In this document: positions 47,641 through 58,615 of the stretch, piece by piece
How positions within the stretch are numbered: the first letter of the stretch is position 1
How the letters are laid out: every line of letters begins with the position of its first letter
Notes under the pieces: generated by a model
Databases searched by the model: none
What the model was told of the DNA's origin: nothing
What the model saw: the letters and a program-made list of their open reading frames with translations, nothing else
Made by a program: the position numbers and the translations under genes
NCBI GenBank assembly: GCA_013180625.2
Contig: SNVD02002370.1
Span: 95,306-159,305 of the forward strand
From: Boswellia sacra
Lineage: Eukaryota; Streptophyta; Magnoliopsida; Sapindales; Burseraceae
Length of the DNA stretch: 64,000 bases
Reading direction: 5' to 3'

Positions 47641-49189
47641 ATTTGTTATTTGAAGAGTTAGGGCCCGCTCCTAGAGAGCCAACAGTGTTTACTTCTACAA
47701 GTGTATGATCTCATTCGTTTGAACCAACAAGGGATCGGAAATTTATCTTATTCTGTTTGTCTCTTCTCCGAGTTGAGGAAACTTTTTCACTTTACAAGCG
47801 TCTCCAACAATGAAAACCTAGGAGATGCTTCAATTTTACCAATAAACGAAAGCCCTAACTCTCATTTTCTCACCATCGCTCTACGACTAAGGTCACTGAT
47901 CCGGTAACTTTCTATGTAATTTTATAGATTGCAAAGTTTTTTTTCTTTCTTTTTTTTTTCTGGTCACTGAAGTACAATTGCAGTTCTTAAACTAATTTTG
48001 GTTGATTCGTATTTTCATAACTATAAAAAAGTGGTTAATTTGATGTCTTTTTTATGCATTTGATTGGTTGATCTATTTGAACAAATTGTTTTCTGTTAGG
48101 TGAATGCTATTGAGTTTTAGGAGGGTTTTGTATCCATGAAGTAGGCTGAGGTGTTCCATGTGAAAATGGAGTGTAATGATTTGGTGGGAAGATTTATATT
48201 TGAAAGTCAGTGTGAAACTCGAGGAGATTTTGAAAGCGTTCTCATATAGTTTTATCTTGATTGATTTTAGTACGGAAAGAGATCCAGTACGAGATTCAGA
48301 TTTTGTTAGTGCAATTTAATATTTGATTTCGTTCATTAGTTGTTTGGAGCTTTATAAATGATTGATGAATCTGGTAATTTCGTCTTGTCTCTGTATTCAG
48401 ATTCTATAGGTTTGTTTTTTTTTCTTCCTTGGAATAAAACCAAGAATAGATAAAGATAAAGCACTATCGGAAAAATGTCCATGCTTGACTTTTTTTTTGT
48501 TTTTGGGTTAGTTCCTAAAAAAGGGATAATTATTATACCTATTTCAAAACTCAAATATATACTCGTTGCAATGTTAAAAAGTAGTTCAAATTTTTTACAT
48601 AGTTTATAAAAGTGACAAGATTTGACAATTAAAAGAAAAAGCAAATCGAGAGGCACAACCCTTGGGATCCATTTGTTTTCTTTTACTTAATAAGACTTAT
48701 TATAAATTTAAAACTTTTTAATATTAAGTTTATAGAAAAATTAACTTAAATGAGGCACAGTTACTCTTATTATAAAAAATAAAGTGTATTGATATTATTG
48801 TTATTCGTATGTTTGTTTAGATTTCTTTACAGCCTAATAAAGTTTTTATAGTGTTAAAATTTTTTTATTTTTATTTTTATTTATTTATTATTTTTATTAG
48901 TATATTTTTATATGTTGGTTGACTGTCCTTTAAGAAGAACTTATAGATAATTAAAAATTTTATTTTATGTCTTTTAGAAAAAATTTAAAATTGAGGTTTT
49001 CAGCAAGAACCCTTTGAGAGTTTTTTCAAAGTTGTAAATAGCATAATGCCCTTACCAGGCTTTAAAATATTTATGTTTCTTTCCTATCAAAACTCTATTT
49101 AGTAATTTAATATTAAAAATATTTTGTCTCTCTATTAATCAAACACTATAATTTATTAATAAAAACTTTATTTTTGTAAACTCTCTTTA
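47641..49189. other. intergenic, nothing recognised
   Basis: AT-rich, poly-T runs; open frames here (47701-47907, minus 48656-48336) resemble no family I know. May contain decayed downstream parts of the TFIIE-alpha copy. Confidence 0.35.
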
Positions 49190-49198
49190 AAAAAGAAT

Positions 49199-49600
49199 GA
49201 ATAATTTCAATTTGCCCCCTGAGGTTAGGTGAAAAAAATTGAGGACCTCAGTTTTCTAAAACCTAAATTTACCCCCTGAGGTTACAGTAGCACCGTTAGA
49301 TTTAACGGAAAATGTATTAAATAGTAACTTAACGCTTTACAAACCATTTAGAAAAGTGTATTATAGTCTATTTTGCTACTTATTAGCGTTAAATTATTAT
49401 TTAATACATTTTTTTATTAAATCTAATATTAGCATTAAGTTATTATTTAATACATTTTTCGTTAAATCTAACGGTTTAATACATTTTTCGTTAAATCTAA
49501 CGGTGATACAGTAACCTCAAGGGGCAATCTTAGATTTCAGAAAACTGAGGTCCTCAATTTTTTTTAAACCTAACCTCAGGGGGCAAATTAGAATTATCCC
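49199..49600. mobile_element. Mutator-type MITE, 402 bp, 9-bp target duplication
   Basis: A foldback element. The left end GAATAATTTCAATTTGCCCC mirrors the right end, which reads GGGATAATTCTAATTTGCCC inward on the minus strand. Inverted similarity continues for about 120 bp through GAGGTTAGG, TTGAGGACCTCAGTTTTCT and CACCGTTAGATTTAACG. It is flanked by a perfect 9-bp direct repeat AAAAAGAAT (49190-49198, 49601-49609), diagnostic of Mutator-like transposition. The centre has short duplications of AATACATTTTTCGTTAAATC. No coding capacity. Confidence 0.9.
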
Positions 49601-49609
49601 AAAAAGAAT

Positions 49610-50259
49610 TAGTTTTATAAATTTTACTTGAAAGAAGTCTAAACAAAAACAAATAGAACCTTTATATAATTTACATGTTAGAAATTAAAACTTAAAAAAT
49701 TAAATCAAGATGACGGTGAAAATAAATAATTAACTTACCTATTATGAAATTATATGTCTATTTGACTACAGTAAATATATTACGGTGAATTAAATAGGTA
49801 TATATTTATATAAATAATTTTTTTATTTATTAATTTTATGAAAATAAAAATAAAAAAATTGAAAATTCTGGAACATTGTCGGAACCGACAAACCGACGAC
49901 TGTCGATGATTACTGTGATGGGCGTTGACCGATCTAAAAATCTATGGGAATATCTTCAAAAGAAAGGGTGGCATTTGACCGTTAAAGCCCAAAAGAAATT
50001 CGGTGGCTGGAACTTTCTTTATCTTTGCATCCAAACGCCATTCTTTCTTCCAAAAACATTTGCATATTTTTATAGATCTTTGAGAGCCGATTATTATGGT
50101 ATCGGCAGTGTCGTTGGATGGGCGATATGGGCGGTGGTCGACGGTAACATAAATATCCATTGGGTGTTTCAAAATTTCACAATATTCAAATGAACCAATA
50201 AAATAGGTGATTTTAGTAATAATATTAATTTGGTAGAAACCGTATTTGTTAAAGAAAAA
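49610..50259. other. flank between MITE and MULE, no gene supported
   Basis: Overlapping open frames exist on both strands (plus 49876-50193, minus 50328-49942). Neither resembles a known family, so I leave them uncalled. Confidence 0.4.
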
Positions 50260-50268
50260 TTTATAAGC

Positions 50269-50365
50269 CCGATTTTCATCAAATAACCCCTTCCAAAAAC
50301 TATTGTCTATATATGACCCCTTTTGCAAAATTAACTATTGTTGACCCCTTGTAACATATGAAAAG
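50269..50365. repeat. MULE left terminal inverted repeat
   Basis: Contains AATAACCCCTTCC, GACCCCTTTTGCAAAATTAA and TTGACCCCTTG in order, then CATATGAAAAG. Aligns with the inverted right end at 58985-59077. Confidence 0.75.
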
Positions 50366-50459
50366 ACAAAATTATCCTTGACAAATTAAAAAAGGTCAAC
50401 AAAACCTAAATGTCATAAACCCTAAAATCAATCCCCACCCTAATCGGAAATAACAAAAA

Positions 50460-50750
50460 TTGCACAACCCCGTCACATGCTCCACCGCTGCCCTCACCGG
50501 ACCGCTCCTGCCGCAGTCGTAGCTCCGCTGTTCCCTGGTGTGATCGTGTCGTCGTCGGCTTGCTCCGTCGCTGCTCTCCCCTTATGTCGCGCCGTTGGTT
50601 GCTTGTCGATCGCGCCTGCTGCATCGCTGCATCGTTCCGCTGCCGTGCCCACCTCCTTCCGCTGCTGTGGTGACTTGCTCGTCGCCCCTGTGATCTCAGT
50701 CATCCGCTGTGACGCTGTTCCGCTGCTGTGGTCGCGCCTGTGGGAGTAGA
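50460..50750. repeat. GC-rich leader region of the MULE
   Basis: A ~290-bp CG-rich island in AT-rich DNA, with repeated CCGCTGCTGTGGT/TTCCGCTGC words. Open frames on both strands follow from its composition. Position just inside the TIR and upstream of the genes suggests promoter or 5' leader. Confidence 0.55.
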
Positions 50751-50959
50751 AAAACTCAACTTTCTCTTGGGATTTTGAAATCTCGTTTCTGAGGGTATAA
50801 ATCTAGAGCCTTACTGTATTCTTTTTCCTTTTCCTCGTATGCCTAGCTTTTTTCATCGAGATTGGATTGTTTTTCATGGTATCTGCCTCTGCCCTTACGG
50901 TTAATTTCGAAATTTCAATGATCCAAAAGCTACTTTGGATGCTGTAGTTAGATTGCTCT

Positions 50960-51935
50960 TGTTATGCAATCTGCCTTTCTGCACGACCGGGTCGTGCAGT
51001 CAGACAGATTGTATTATGCAGTCAGACAGATTGTTTCTTTTAACAGGTAACTGAATTACAATTCCTCTCTTGATTTGTTTGCTTTAACTATTATAAATGC
51101 AAGTGTATGTGCACTGAAAGAATTATAATCTTCAAATGCGTTACACTATGAGGCCAATCTATAATTTCCCTGCAATTTTGAGTTACATTTACCGTCTACT
51201 CTATCAGTTGCTCTTTTGGTTGTGCTAGAAATAATGTCAGTATATCATTTTTCATTTTCTCTACTCTGTTTAATAAATAGACAAAAGGCCATCGAAAGGC
51301 CAATTCTATAATTTCCTTGTAGCTGCGTAGACTGTTTAAGATGAAACTGATCTTTTGGTATTATTCTTATGATTTTCTGCAAGATAAATTTCTGGTGTTA
51401 GATGTATCGAGAAGTGCCAAAGAAGCAAACATTGCTACCCTTAGGCACTTGTTATGCAATCTGCCTTTCTGCACGACCCGCCGACCGGGTCGTGCAGTCA
51501 GCACGACCTGGTCGTGCAGAAAGACAGATTGCATTATGCAATCTGCCTTCCAGCACGACCCGGTCGTGCAGAAAGACAGATATGCCTTATTAAATTTTTT
51601 GATCTTCAATTTTATTTATTTTTTTTGTGATAACATCCGAAACCAATATAGAGTTGTTGTTGAACATATTGATGAGATTGAAATAAACTCTTGATTGCCA
51701 TGTTATGTTTTGTTGTGATTATAATGAGACAAATCTAGTTTAGGTTTTTGAAACTTAGTTTAAACTGTAATATTGCTTATGAAAATCTAGTTTATGCTTA
51801 TGAAAATCTTGCCTACAACAGTTTACTTGTGATATTGAACATGATATTTCATTATTTACATTGAAGTCATTGATTTATTGCATTATGCTCTTGTTATGCA
51901 ATCTGCCTTCTAGCACGACCCGGTCGTGCAGAAAG
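50960..51935. repeat. left palindrome array of the MULE
   Basis: Five copies of the 17-bp palindrome GCACGACCSGGTCGTGC: 50981-50997; 51471-51495 (expanded by an internal ACCCGCCG-type duplication); 51501-51517 (centre CTG); 51553-51569; 51913-51929. Most lie beside ATGCAATCTGCCTTTCT or its complement AGAAAGACAGATTGCAT, as in the right arrays. Together with 15 right-hand copies this makes about 20. Confidence 0.92.
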
Positions 51936-52245
51936 GAATTTATGCCTTATTAAATTTTTTTATCTTCAATTTTTTTTTTTTTTGTGATAACATCCGAAAC
52001 CAATATAGAGTTGTTGTTGAACATATTGATGAGATTGAAATAAACTCTTGATTGCCATGTTATGTTTTATTGTGATTATAATGAGACAAATCTAGTTTAG
52101 GTTTTTGAAACTTAGTTTAAACTGTAATATTGCTTATGAAAATCTAGTTTATGCTTATGAAAATCTTGCCTACAACAGCTTACTTGTGATATTGAACATG
52201 ATATTTCATTATTTACATTGAAGTCATTGATTTAATTCCCTATAT
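51540..52245. repeat. ~360-bp tandem duplication carrying one palindrome each
   Basis: 51541-51895 is repeated at 51901-52240 with few changes (for example ATCTGCCTTCCAGCACG against ATCTGCCTTCTAGCACG, followed by TATGCCTTATTAAATT in both). It multiplies the palindrome directly upstream of the DUF1985 gene. Confidence 0.88.
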
Positions 52246-52409
52246 ACTTATCATAAGTGACATTGGTGATGGGAAAGATTTTAATGATTGATGATTCATC
52301 GATAATTTTCTTGTTTTCCTTCTACATGTGATTTATTCCATATGATTAATTCCTTATCTTGATTGAGATTGTTGATTTACATTGTTACATGTGAAGGGTT
52401 TTTTCAAAG

Positions 52410-54199
52410 ATGGTTAAAGCAAGGAAATTCAAAGCAACTGCGAGGGGAACGAAGAAAGGCAAAGAAAAGATGTTATCAATTGAGAAGCGGAAGACAGAAG
52501 AAGAAAGGATAAAATCATTTCAGGACAGGCCACACGAAGAAATGAATGTTGATGAGGTAGGTTGGAACACCCTCTATTTTGGAAATACTGAAAAATTTTT
52601 CCTTCACTCTTATTACAGTACTAAATATTAAAATGGTATCATGCTTGTAGGCCCAATTGAAGGACATTGATTTTTTTCCTGCAAAGATAACCTGTAGGTC
52701 AAAGATCAATGAGGTTTTAACTTTGATTCGAAAAACTCTTTCAAAGTCACAAATGAAGCTGTTTAAAGATTCATGCTTCGGCCATTTTGAGGGAATGCAA
52801 CAAATACAATTTTCATCGTGCATTTGTCACAACATGCTTTTGCGGGAAGTGGATAGTGACGATGAGGGTATGACCTTTCTTGTCAATGGAAAGAATGTTA
52901 CATTTTCATGGAGAAATTTTGCATCGATTATGGGGTTACGGTTTGGAAATTTTCCCCGTTATGATCCAGGAAAGATAGTCCCCAAAACGCAGAGCTTGTG
53001 TCATGGTCTACTGGGCGGAAGAGTTAGGTTCAACCATGGAGAATTACAAGCGGCATTCAAACAAAGCTCAGACAAAGATGACATGCTAAGAGTAAAATTG
53101 GCAATGTTGTATTTCTTGGAGTGTGCATTGTTGGGTAAAGAACCAACAACTAAAATTAAGATAGACCATATTCATTTGCTTGATGATATCGATGTGTTCA
53201 ATGCATATCCCTGGGGCCGAAAATGCTTTGACATGACATTAAACAGCATGAGGAAGAACATTCAGGATCGACATAGCAAGTGGAATGTTAAGAAATTGCA
53301 GAAGAGCACACACAGAGAGCATTATAACTTGCATGGTTTCCCGTATGCATTTCAGGTAAAATGGTGGTACCGTATTCCCTTTTGTTGTCCGTTGTTTAAT
53401 ATCTTAGAGCCTAATAATATCTTCTTTCTGTGTAATAGGTGTGGGTGTATGAGACATTTGAGCAATGTAATCCTAGACTGGCAATTAGGTTGGAAAAAAA
53501 GGGTGCTTTAATTCTTCAATGGATTACAAGAAGTTATCACACCAACAAGGAAGTGCAAGACATCATTTTCCGTCAATCTCATGTATGGACTAACGGAATA
53601 AGTATGTTTGTATTTTTAGTAAGATGTATATTACATTTGATAACCTTTTCGTTTATGTACATTTTGTAGGTTGAATTTAAAAGTCATTCTCCCGCCCAAC
53701 CAGGTGAGTCCCCCACCCCATACACTTTAACATTTTTGCATTGTGGAAAACTAAAGATTACAAAAACGAGGTTTACACTTAAACACGATTCAGATGAGGG
53801 GCCAAAAGATGAGCATACGGCAGAAGATAGAGCCACGTCGCCCCATGAAGAAATTGACAAAACACCTACCGCTTCACCTCCTGTAGCGGATACCGATTAT
53901 CATGGGGCGGACATGCATTCAAGTATTGAAGAACGATTGGATCGCATGGTAATATTTTCCATTCCCTAATTTGCTTTTTAACGTTATTGTTTGACTATTG
54001 CACATAACAATCAAATTTTTCTCTCTTCTTGATTGTTTTATAGCATGAGAAGATCGTCCACATGGAGGGTGAGATAGGCTATCTTCGTGCTGCAGAACGT
54101 AAAAGGGAGGCTGACATCACCGAAAGACTTCATCGGATGGAGACCTCGATTAATCAAATCCTTTCATTTATACAAGTTCAATACGGAGATTCCCGATAG
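52410..54199 (+). CDS. DUF1985-domain protein of the MULE
   Basis: Exons with good splice sites: 52410-52556 (MVKARKFKATARGTKKGKEK, basic), 52651-53355 and 53439-53601, then less certain exons. The exon ending at 53948 joins 54044-54199 in frame. Residues from about 60 match the DUF1985 pattern of plant ULP1/MULE proteins: DSCFGHFEGMQQIQFSS, LLREVDSDDEGMTFLVNGK, VTFSWRNFASIMGLRFG, LAMLYFLECALLGKE, IDHIHLLDDIDVFNAYPWGR. The C-terminal exon is a charged, coil-like segment (RAAERKREADITERLHRMET) ending at TAG (54197). A possible frame problem exists at 53601/53670. In relatives DUF1985 is often fused to the C48 protease, so TAG could be premature. Function unproven; see the anti-silencing finding. 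Confidence 0.65.
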
Positions 54200-54304
54200 C
54201 AATATAGTTCTCCTTCTCCGGTCAATAATACTTTTACTTCTTTGTTTTGTTGTGTTATCTACAAAAAAAAATTCAGCATCTCATGTTATGGTATTGATTG
54301 TTGA

Positions 54305-55765
54305 TTACATGTTTTTGATGACCCTTTCACTACTCCGTCGAGGGAGTGGCATAATGAAGATACAGTGGGGGAGCCGGCTTCTGAACACACTACCACTGAT
54401 AATGTTGACGTTGTCAATATTGTTTCTGAACAGAAACGTGAGAAGGAGATTCCCGCCAACACATGCATGTCCCCACCAGAGGTCACTGTTATAAGTGACA
54501 AGCTGAAGGTTTACTTGCGTAAGCGACCAACAACACGCGCACAATCGTGTAGACCTCCTTACACAAACCCATTGAAGAAACACAAACCGGATGAGAAGGA
54601 CAGCATGAAAGAATTGAATACTTGGCTGCGTCAAAAAGAAGATGACGGAAAATTGTAAGTGGGGATCATCCTTCCATTTCTTTTGAGTCGTGTAGCATAA
54701 GTATGTTCTTATAAATTGCTTGTCATGCAGTGTTGAACTCGGGCCAGTGGTTGGTGACAAGAAGTTCTTTAGAAGTATGGTTAAACCTAGAGAGTGGTTG
54801 TCCGACGCGGTATGTATGGAAGTCAACATATTAGTGCATGGTTGTTATAAGTTACTTTCAACTAAAATGTTTTTATGATTACAGCATATAGATGCCGCAT
54901 TTTGGTTCATTCGGCATAGATTTGCAAATCAGGGTGGACAATATGCTATAATGGATTGTTTTTTTCAGGTACATATGTAATCATAATTCCATAACTAGGA
55001 ATAAATAATGATTCATTGTTTCGAATGATTCACTGAGCTGTCCGGTGTGCTGTGCAGCAACTATTGGTTGCAAAATTCTCATTATTTGAAAAATAAGAAC
55101 CACTTTGGACTGAGAATGACGACAGATGCATCAAGTACGCTAAAGGTGAAAGCAAATTTGAAGGCACATCATGGTTGGCTGCGGAAAGGGTGAGTATAAC
55201 AAATATGAATGACCACTTAATATCTAGTTTTGTTGTAGCTTCTGTCTCACATGACTTGTCTTTTGGCAATTCTTTTGTTTCTTAGGTTTTTATTCCAATA
55301 AACGTTGGAAAAGTTCATTGGGTGTTAGGAGATGTTAACATGAAAGAATGCAAGATCGATGTATATGACTCGGACCACACTCTATACGCAGAAGATGAAT
55401 TTCAAAGTCACTTGTCGCCATATGCCCAGATGATTCCTTCATTGCTACAGGCCATTGATGGGAACAACAGTGGTGGTGCAGATCCATGGCCCGTCATTCG
55501 AGTCGAAGGTGTTCCACAACAACAAATAAGGTTACTTCCATTTAAAACTAAACTTGTTTCATTTATCGTAATATCCACTCTTGAAGTTGCAACTAACCTT
55601 TATGTTCTGTTCTCATGCAGTGGAGATTGTGGAGTTTTTGTTATCATGTTTCTTAATTGCCTGGTTACTGGTGAGTCTGTAGAAGTTATACGTCATCCAG
55701 ACCATGCTCGAAACTATAGGAAGGAGTTGGCGGCAGACATGTTCGATATGAGATTGTGGAAATGA
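54305..55765 (+). pseudogene. ULP1-like SUMO-protease domain (peptidase C48) of the MULE
   Basis: Exons with clean GT/AG borders: to 54654, 54731-54809, 54885-54968, 55058-55189, 55286-55530, 55621-55765. The frame runs FRSMVKPREWLSDAHIDAAF, FIPINVGKVHWVLGDVN (catalytic His codon 55316-55318), CKIDVYDSDH (Asp), and RSGDCGVFVIMFLN (Cys codon 55628-55630), giving the His-Asp-Cys triad of ULP1 cysteine proteases, which process or remove SUMO. The protein ends with AADMFDMRLWK and TGA. One in-frame TAA (55094-55096) after SLFEK breaks an otherwise intact gene. The N-terminal linker contains a basic stretch (KKHKPDEKDS). Starts in transposon linker sequence; the true start may be that of the DUF1985 gene. 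Confidence 0.85.
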
Positions 55766-56229
55766 GCTCCCAAACCATGGTGAAATCCTGCATTGTAGAA
55801 ACTTTGTAATACTCGTTCGGATGTATGTATTTGATTTTGATGGAACGAGTAATTATAGAGTAGAACATTTGGTGATGTTATTATCGTTTGTATCCATGTA
55901 AAGCTCAGAGGAGCTGACAACTTGTAAAGCTCATTTTGTGTTAACGTATTACTTTTTCTTTGGCATGTGTCTGTCTTCTACGTGAGAAAAATCTTATTTC
56001 ATACATCTTATTTTTGTGTCATGGTCTGTCTTAGATGTGGTGCAGATACATTTGATTGTTCCATTTGCTGTTGTGTTTGTGCCTGCAAAGAAACAGGATG
56101 AATTAGTAATGCATGCCTCCCAGTTTGATGGTTGAGGAGATTCAATAAAAGTTGTATTTTCTATTGAATGGCACTGGATTTCAGTTAAATGGGGTAAGGG
56201 GGATCATGATAATGTTTTGCCACAAATTG

Positions 56230-56600
56230 AGACGGGTCGTGAAGCATTCTGGTTTTCTGCACGACCCGGTCGTGCAGTCAGCACAACCGGGTCGTGCAGA
56301 AAGGTAGATTGCATTAGGCAATCTGTGAACTCGCACGACCGGGTCGTGCAGTCAGCACGACCGAGTCGTGCAGAAAGGCAGATTGCATTTGCAATCTGTG
56401 AACTCGCACGAACGGGTCGTGCAGTAAGCACGACCGGGTCGTGCAGAAAGGCAGATTGCATTTGCAATCTCCAAAATTGCACGACGGGGTCGTGAAAAAA
56501 GGCAGATTGCATTTGCAATCTCCAAAAATGCACGACCCAGTCGTGCTAACTGCACGACCCAGTCATGCAAAAAGGCAGATTGCATTTGCAATCTCCAAAT
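56230..56600. repeat. right palindrome array 1 (nine copies)
   Basis: Nine copies or near copies of GCACGACCSGGTCGTGC. Variants include GCACAACC, CCGAGTCG, GCACGAACGG, GACGGGGTCG and CCCAGTCG/CCCAGTCATG. They are separated by AGTCA/AGTAA or by the palindromic spacer AGATTGCATTTGCAATCT preceded by AGAAAGGC. Both motif and spacer can fold into hairpins. Confidence 0.95.
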
Positions 56601-57289
56601 GCGCTATTACACAATGCTTTGCCTTGTTTTAGATGTGACTCTTGTCGATTTCTGTTCATATTATATAAAATTACAATGTAAGAGAAATGAAATTGAATTA
56701 CAATGGATACCTAACCGGTGTACAAGAACAACTTAATAATAATGTTATTTATCGAAGTCATTAGGCAACAACATCCACCACTAACATGTTCGATATGACA
56801 TTGTGGAAATGAGCTCCCAAACCATGGTGAAATCCTGTATTGTAGAAACTTTGTAATACTTGTTCGGATGTATGTATTTGATTTTGATGGAACGAGTAAT
56901 TGTAGAGTAGAACCTTTGGTGATGTTATTATCGTTTGTATCCATGTAAAGCTCAGAGGAGCTGACAACTTGTAAAGCTTATTCTGTGTTAACGTATTACT
57001 TTTCCTTTGGCATGTGTCTGTCTTCTACGTGAGAAAAATCTTATTTCATACATCTTTTTTTGTGTCATGGTCTGTCTTAGATGTGGAGCAGATACATTTG
57101 ATTGTTCCATTTGCTGTTGTGTTTGTGCCTGCAAAGAAACAGGATGAACTAGTAATGCATGCCTCCCAGTTTGCTGGTTGAGGAGATTCAATAAAAGTTG
57201 TATTTTCTGTTGAATGGCACTGGATTTCAGTTAAATGGGTGAAGGGGGATCATGATAATGTTTTGCCACAAATTGAGACGGGTCGTGAA

Positions 57290-57555
57290 GCATTCTGGTT
57301 TTCTGCACGACCGGGTCGTGTAGAAAGGCAGATTGCATTAGGCAATCTGTGAACTCGCACGACCGGGTCGTGCAGTCAGCACGACCGGGTCGTGCAGAAA
57401 GACAGATTGCATTTGCAATCTCCAAAATTGCACGACGGGGTCGTGCAAATTGCACGACCAAGTCGTGAAAAAAGGCAGATTGCATTTGCAATCTCCAAAA
57501 TTGCACGACCGGGTCGTGCAAAAAGGCAGATTTCATTTGCAATCTCCAAATGCGC
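57290..57555. repeat. right palindrome array 2 (six copies)
   Basis: Six copies, mostly GCACGACCGGGTCGTGC with variants GACGGGGTCG and ACCAAGTCGTGA, same spacers as array 1. Ends TCTCCAAATGCGCTATTACAC as array 1 does. Confidence 0.95.
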
Positions 57556-57840
57556 TATTACACAATGCTTTGCCCTGTTTTAGATGTCACTCTTGTCGAT
57601 TTCTGTTCATATTATATAAAATTACAATGTAAGAGAAATGAAATTGAATTACAATGGATACCTAACCGGTGTACAAGAACAACTTAATAATAATGTTATT
57701 TATTGAAGTCATTAGGCAACAACATCCACCACTAACATGTCCAACAAAACAATTACAACACACACATCTATAAATGATTGCAACACACACATCATCCAAA
57801 GCATAAAGTAAAGCTTTTACAAAGCAGTAGGTACATGTGG

Positions 57841-58404
57841 TTACTCCCCACCGACATCATTTAATGGAGCCTCCGGATATCTTTGGGTTGACAGTGGATT
57901 CGTCGACCTGCATGTCTTCCGATTATGACTTCTGCCACCACACCGCCCACATTTACGTGATGTCTTTTCTTCACCCAACGATGGAATTCGATTCTTCTTT
58001 TGCCTTCCCCGACTGCAACATTTCGCGGGGGGTAATATTATACGTGCCTCGACATCATCTGGGATATCCCACTCCACAGACGAACCAACAGGGTAGATAG
58101 CTTCCGCATATGCAGTCAATAAGACTTCGGACCTATAAAAGTGATGATTAAAATTATAGACTGATAAGTTACGCACTCTACACACTGCAATAACGTGTTT
58201 GCATGGTAACTGTTCAATCTGGAATTCTTGGCAGCTACATGTTCTTGCATGCAAGTCTACATGACCATCTAAATATCCATCTTTGACAGTAAACTCATGT
58301 AGGCTAATTGGAACAACTCTATAAGAAAGGCCTTCCTCGTGCCTATTTTTCAACTGTTTTTCAGCCCATGTTGTTAATGGAGTTGTCATGTTAATTGCCT
58401 CCTC
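57841..58404 (-). pseudogene. MULE transposase, C-terminal part only (SWIM finger and zinc knuckle)
   Basis: From about 58404 the minus frame reads TTPLTTWAEKQLKNRHEEGL, VDLHARTCSCQEFQIEQLPC, KHVIAVCRVRN, then AIYPVGSSVEWDIPD and KCGRCGGRSHNRKTC, with a stop at 57841. CSC...CKH is a SWIM zinc finger and CGRC...H...C a zinc knuckle, both at the C-terminus of MuDR/MURA-type transposases. The DDE catalytic region that should lie upstream is missing. In its place the frame runs into a repeat array at 58405. Convergent with the ULP1 gene. Cannot catalyse transposition but might still bind nucleic acid if expressed. Confidence 0.88.
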
Positions 58405-58615
58405 CCTACGTGTACAAAACGACCCTTTCTCCACGTTTCTCCAAACGGTCGTTTTGCACGACCCTTTGGAGAAAGGGTCGTGTTGCACGACCCTTTGGAG
58501 AAAATGGTCATGCAGCACGCCCCTTTGGAGAAACGTGGAGAAAGGGTCGTTTTGCACGACCCTTAAGAGAAAAGGGTTGTTTTGCACGACCCTTTTCTGA
58601 AAAAGGTGCAAAACA
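58405..58615. repeat. second-type repeat array (TTGCACGACCCTTTGGAGAAA)
   Basis: Five to six copies of a 30-40 bp unit built on TTGCACGACCCTTTGGAGAA with complementary AAAGGGTCGT/AAACGGTCGT words, so neighbouring units can pair. It shares GCACGACCC with the 17-bp palindrome but has a different core. It abuts the truncated transposase exactly where homology to the family ends. Confidence 0.85.

Larger units (their letters stand above)
55739..57740. repeat. ~1-kb tandem duplication including the last ULP1 codons and the right arrays
   Basis: The segment from ATGTTCGATATGAGATTGTGG (55738) recurs at about 56785 (ATGTTCGATATGACATTGTGG), and the matching continues through TGGAACGAGTAATT, GAGGAGCTGACAACTTG, the palindrome array and CCTAACCGGTGTACAAG to about 57740. 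The first unit is ~1.05 kb, the second ~0.95 kb, the difference being mostly array length (nine against six palindromes). Confidence 0.92.

Noticed and set aside
49876..50328. Two overlapping ~105-128 codon frames on opposite strands
   Set aside because: No family resemblance, no splice context, and mutual overlap; not enough to call a gene.
50406..50749. Overlapping open frames on both strands in the GC-rich leader
   Set aside because: GC-rich composition removes stop codons; no protein family resemblance in any of the three overlapping readings.
56230..57555. Regular repeat-spacer pattern resembling a CRISPR array
   Set aside because: Plant nuclear DNA; the spacers are themselves repeated and palindromic rather than unique, and no cas genes are present.
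56204..57583. Several open frames on both strands reading ARPGRA / HDPVV-type repeats
   Set aside because: They are translations of the palindrome arrays in several frames, created by the CpG-rich repeat and its lack of stops.
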